64,000 bases of DNA, taken from contig DBHK01000011.1 of the NCBI GenBank assembly GCA_002295635.1, positions 1 through 64,000 of the forward strand, written 5' to 3'. Positions 62,670 through 64,000 of the stretch are shown here, one piece after another (position 1 is the stretch's first letter; the number at the start of each line of letters is the position of its first letter). A model generated the notes under the pieces. That model was not told where the DNA came from. It did not search any database and worked only from the letters and a program-made list of their open reading frames with translations. Made by a program: the position numbers and the translations under genes. Origin of the DNA: UBA830 sp002295635. Lineage in GTDB: Bacteria > Pseudomonadota > Alphaproteobacteria > MPNO01 > UBA830.

Positions 62670-63638
62670 TTAGGCTCCGAAACGCCGTTTGTATTGTTCC
62701 GTCGCCCTAACCAATGCCTCGCGTACACCCGGATCCATCGCAGAATGTCCAGCGTCTGGAACTATAACCATCTCAGAGCCGACCCAAGCGCGGTGTAGTT
62801 CATCTGCCGTTACGATTGGGCAGATCATATCGTACCTTCCTTGAATAATTAGGCACGGTAGATCTTGGACCCTAGACATATTTTCAAGTAAAGCATTATC
62901 AGACAAAAAGTTATCATTAGAAAAATAGTGTGTTTCGATCCGCGCTAGGGCAAAAGCTATAGAGTCATCTCCGAATGCCGCAACTGTTTCAGGACTCGGT
63001 TGTAGGGTCGAGCATGCACCTTCATAACGGCTCCATGCCCTTGCCGCAGGCAGATGAACCGCAGGATCGGGGTTGAGCAAGCGTCGGTAGAAATTTTCTA
63101 GGATATTTCCGCGTTCGTTCTCGGGAAGAGCCGACGCGAAATCTCGCCAAGGCTCAGGAAATATGCGCCGAAGGCCGTAGAGAAACCAATTAACTTCGGA
63201 TTGACGCCCCAGAAAAATTCCCCGGACAATTAGCCCGAGGCAATTTTCCGGATACGCCTGCGCATAGGCGATCGCCAGCGTGCTGCCCCAAGAACCGCCA
63301 AACAGTATAAACTTTGAAACATTCAGGTGGTCTCGAAGGTGCTCGATATCTTCGATCAAGTGGGCGGTTGTATTGTTGGAAAGATTACCACGCGGGACGG
63401 AACGGCCAGCACCCCGCTGATCAAATATGACAATCCGGTAATTCGCCGGATCGAAGAAACGGCGATGGACCGTTGTCGCACCCGCTCCCGGGCCTCCATG
63501 GAGAAATAGTATCGGAATACCGGCCGGATCACCCGACTGCTCCCAGTACATGCTGTGGGTTCCGTCCAGCGGCAGCATGCCGTTTTCATATGGCTCGATC
63601 GGCGGGTAAAGTTGATCGCGCAGGCGCCGCTCGGTCAC
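62670..63638 (-). CDS. pip: Proline iminopeptidase
   Basis: A 322-aa alpha/beta hydrolase that removes N-terminal proline from peptides (S33 family). LHGGPGAGAT near residue 46, DQRGAGRS near 73, nucleophile S116 in GGSWGSTLA and a final His in DAGHSA near 300 form the expected layout. YPPIEPYENGMLPLDGTHSMYWEQSG at the N-terminus is diagnostic. It lies between the pagL-like gene and the carD-like gene on the same strand. Confidence 0.93.
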   Translation of the reverse strand: MTERRLRDQLYPPIEPYENGMLPLDGTHSMYWEQSGDPAGIPILFLHGGPGAGATTVHRRFFDPANYRIVIFDQRGAGRSVPRGNLSNNTTAHLIEDIEHLRDHLNVSKFILFGGSWGSTLAIAYAQAYPENCLGLIVRGIFLGRQSEVNWFLYGLRRIFPEPWRDFASALPENERGNILENFYRRLLNPDPAVHLPAARAWSRYEGACSTLQPSPETVAAFGDDSIAFALARIETHYFSNDNFLSDNALLENMSRVQDLPCLIIQGRYDMICPIVTADELHRAWVGSEMVIVPDAGHSAMDPGVREALVRATEQYKRRFGA

Positions 63639-63713
63639 TTGGCTCGCTCCATGGGGATAATCAGCGTTCGGGTTATAGGCTTTCCGTAGCTTCTTGAGGA
63701 TGGTCTCTATAGA

Positions 63714-64000
63714 CTACTCAGCTAGGATACCCTCAATTTTCTCGGTTGCCGCCTCCACATCCAACTTTTCGACCAATGCATATTCATTTACGAGCCGTTC
63801 CAAAGCCGCTTCGTACATCTGGCGCTCGCTATAAGATTGTTCGGGTTGGCCTGCGGCTCGGTATAAATCTCGCACCACTTCCGCGATTGCGACAGGATCG
63901 CCACTGTTTATCTTCGCTTCGTATTCCTGTGCACGCCGGCTCCACATAGTGCGCTTAGAACGAGCACGGCCCCTCAGTGTAGCGGTTACCGCTTGGATCT
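63714..64000 (-). CDS. CarD family transcriptional regulator, 3' part
   Basis: The C-terminal part of a CarD/CdnL-family protein, an RNA polymerase-binding regulator. The frame stays open to the right edge of the window, so the gene begins outside. The stretch TMWSRRAQEYEAKI, then SGDPVAIAEVVRDLYR and SYSERQMYEAALERLVNEY, is the helical C-terminal domain that contacts promoter DNA. The ATG at 63945-63947 is an internal Met of this conserved region rather than the start. The N-terminal polymerase-binding domain is not in the window. Confidence 0.88.
   Translation of the reverse strand, partial: IQAVTATLRGRARSKRTMWSRRAQEYEAKINSGDPVAIAEVVRDLYRAAGQPEQSYSERQMYEAALERLVNEYALVEKLDVEAATEKIEGILAE

Overview
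The window looks like chromosome from a free-living, aerobic, metabolically versatile alphaproteobacterium, possibly Rhodospirillales-like. That placement is inferred from gene content (cobW-cobN-cobO-cobQ order, cbtBA, a CarD-type regulator, the phosphotransferase/DUF6285 pair, PagL); no rRNA or other phylogenetic marker is present. I saw no insertion sequence, integrase, phage gene or CRISPR array.

Region 1 (about 1-24 kb) is a patchwork of catabolic genes in short operons on both strands. It holds a Rieske oxygenase divergent from a GFA-type protein and a maleate isomerase/arylmalonate decarboxylase-family protein; a luciferase-like (LLM) flavin oxidoreductase; an acetolactate-synthase-like TPP enzyme; a LigA-LigB extradiol dioxygenase coupled to a cysteine hydrolase; a maleylacetate-reductase-like dehydrogenase; an ACMSD-family amidohydrolase; a radical SAM protein; a dienelactone hydrolase; a run of alpha/beta hydrolase, two tandem LLM paralogues and a meta-cleavage-type hydrolase; an acyl-CoA dehydrogenase; a dihaem peroxidase; a sulfatase; and a gamma-glutamyltransferase/metallo-beta-lactamase pair. 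Several families match those that turn hydroxypyridines or aromatic acids into maleate or maleylacetate, but the substrate cannot be read from sequence.

Region 2 (24.4-49.1 kb) is a nearly complete cobalamin locus. A cobalamin riboswitch heads cobW-cobN-cobO-cobQ. After an oppositely oriented cobD come cbiX-cobH-cobL-cobI-cbiG/cobJ-cobM on the same strand as cobQ. cobA-cobB and cbiD-cobK form a divergent pair. The nucleotide-loop genes are cobT, cobS and the operon galE-cobU-cobC-phosphatase. cbtB-cbtA probably import cobalt. Ring contraction is of the early-cobalt (CbiX, CbiG, CbiD) type, yet the late-insertion chelatase subunit CobN is also present.

Region 3 (49.2-57 kb) carries acyl-CoA and haloacid-type metabolism: an alpha/beta hydrolase, an AlkK-like acyl-CoA ligase, then an operon of enoyl-CoA hydratase, a LinB-like haloalkane dehalogenase with all five catalytic residues, an SDR, an acyl-CoA dehydrogenase, a phosphotransferase and a DUF6285 protein.

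Region 4 (57-61.3 kb) is a TroABCD/MntABCD-type Mn/Zn ABC importer operon. A long inverted repeat lies upstream, and one permease has a DtxR-like C-terminal extension. Region 5 (61.3-64 kb) holds a small membrane protein, tRNA-Arg(CCT), a PagL lipid A deacylase, a proline iminopeptidase and the 3' part of a carD-family gene that runs off the right edge.
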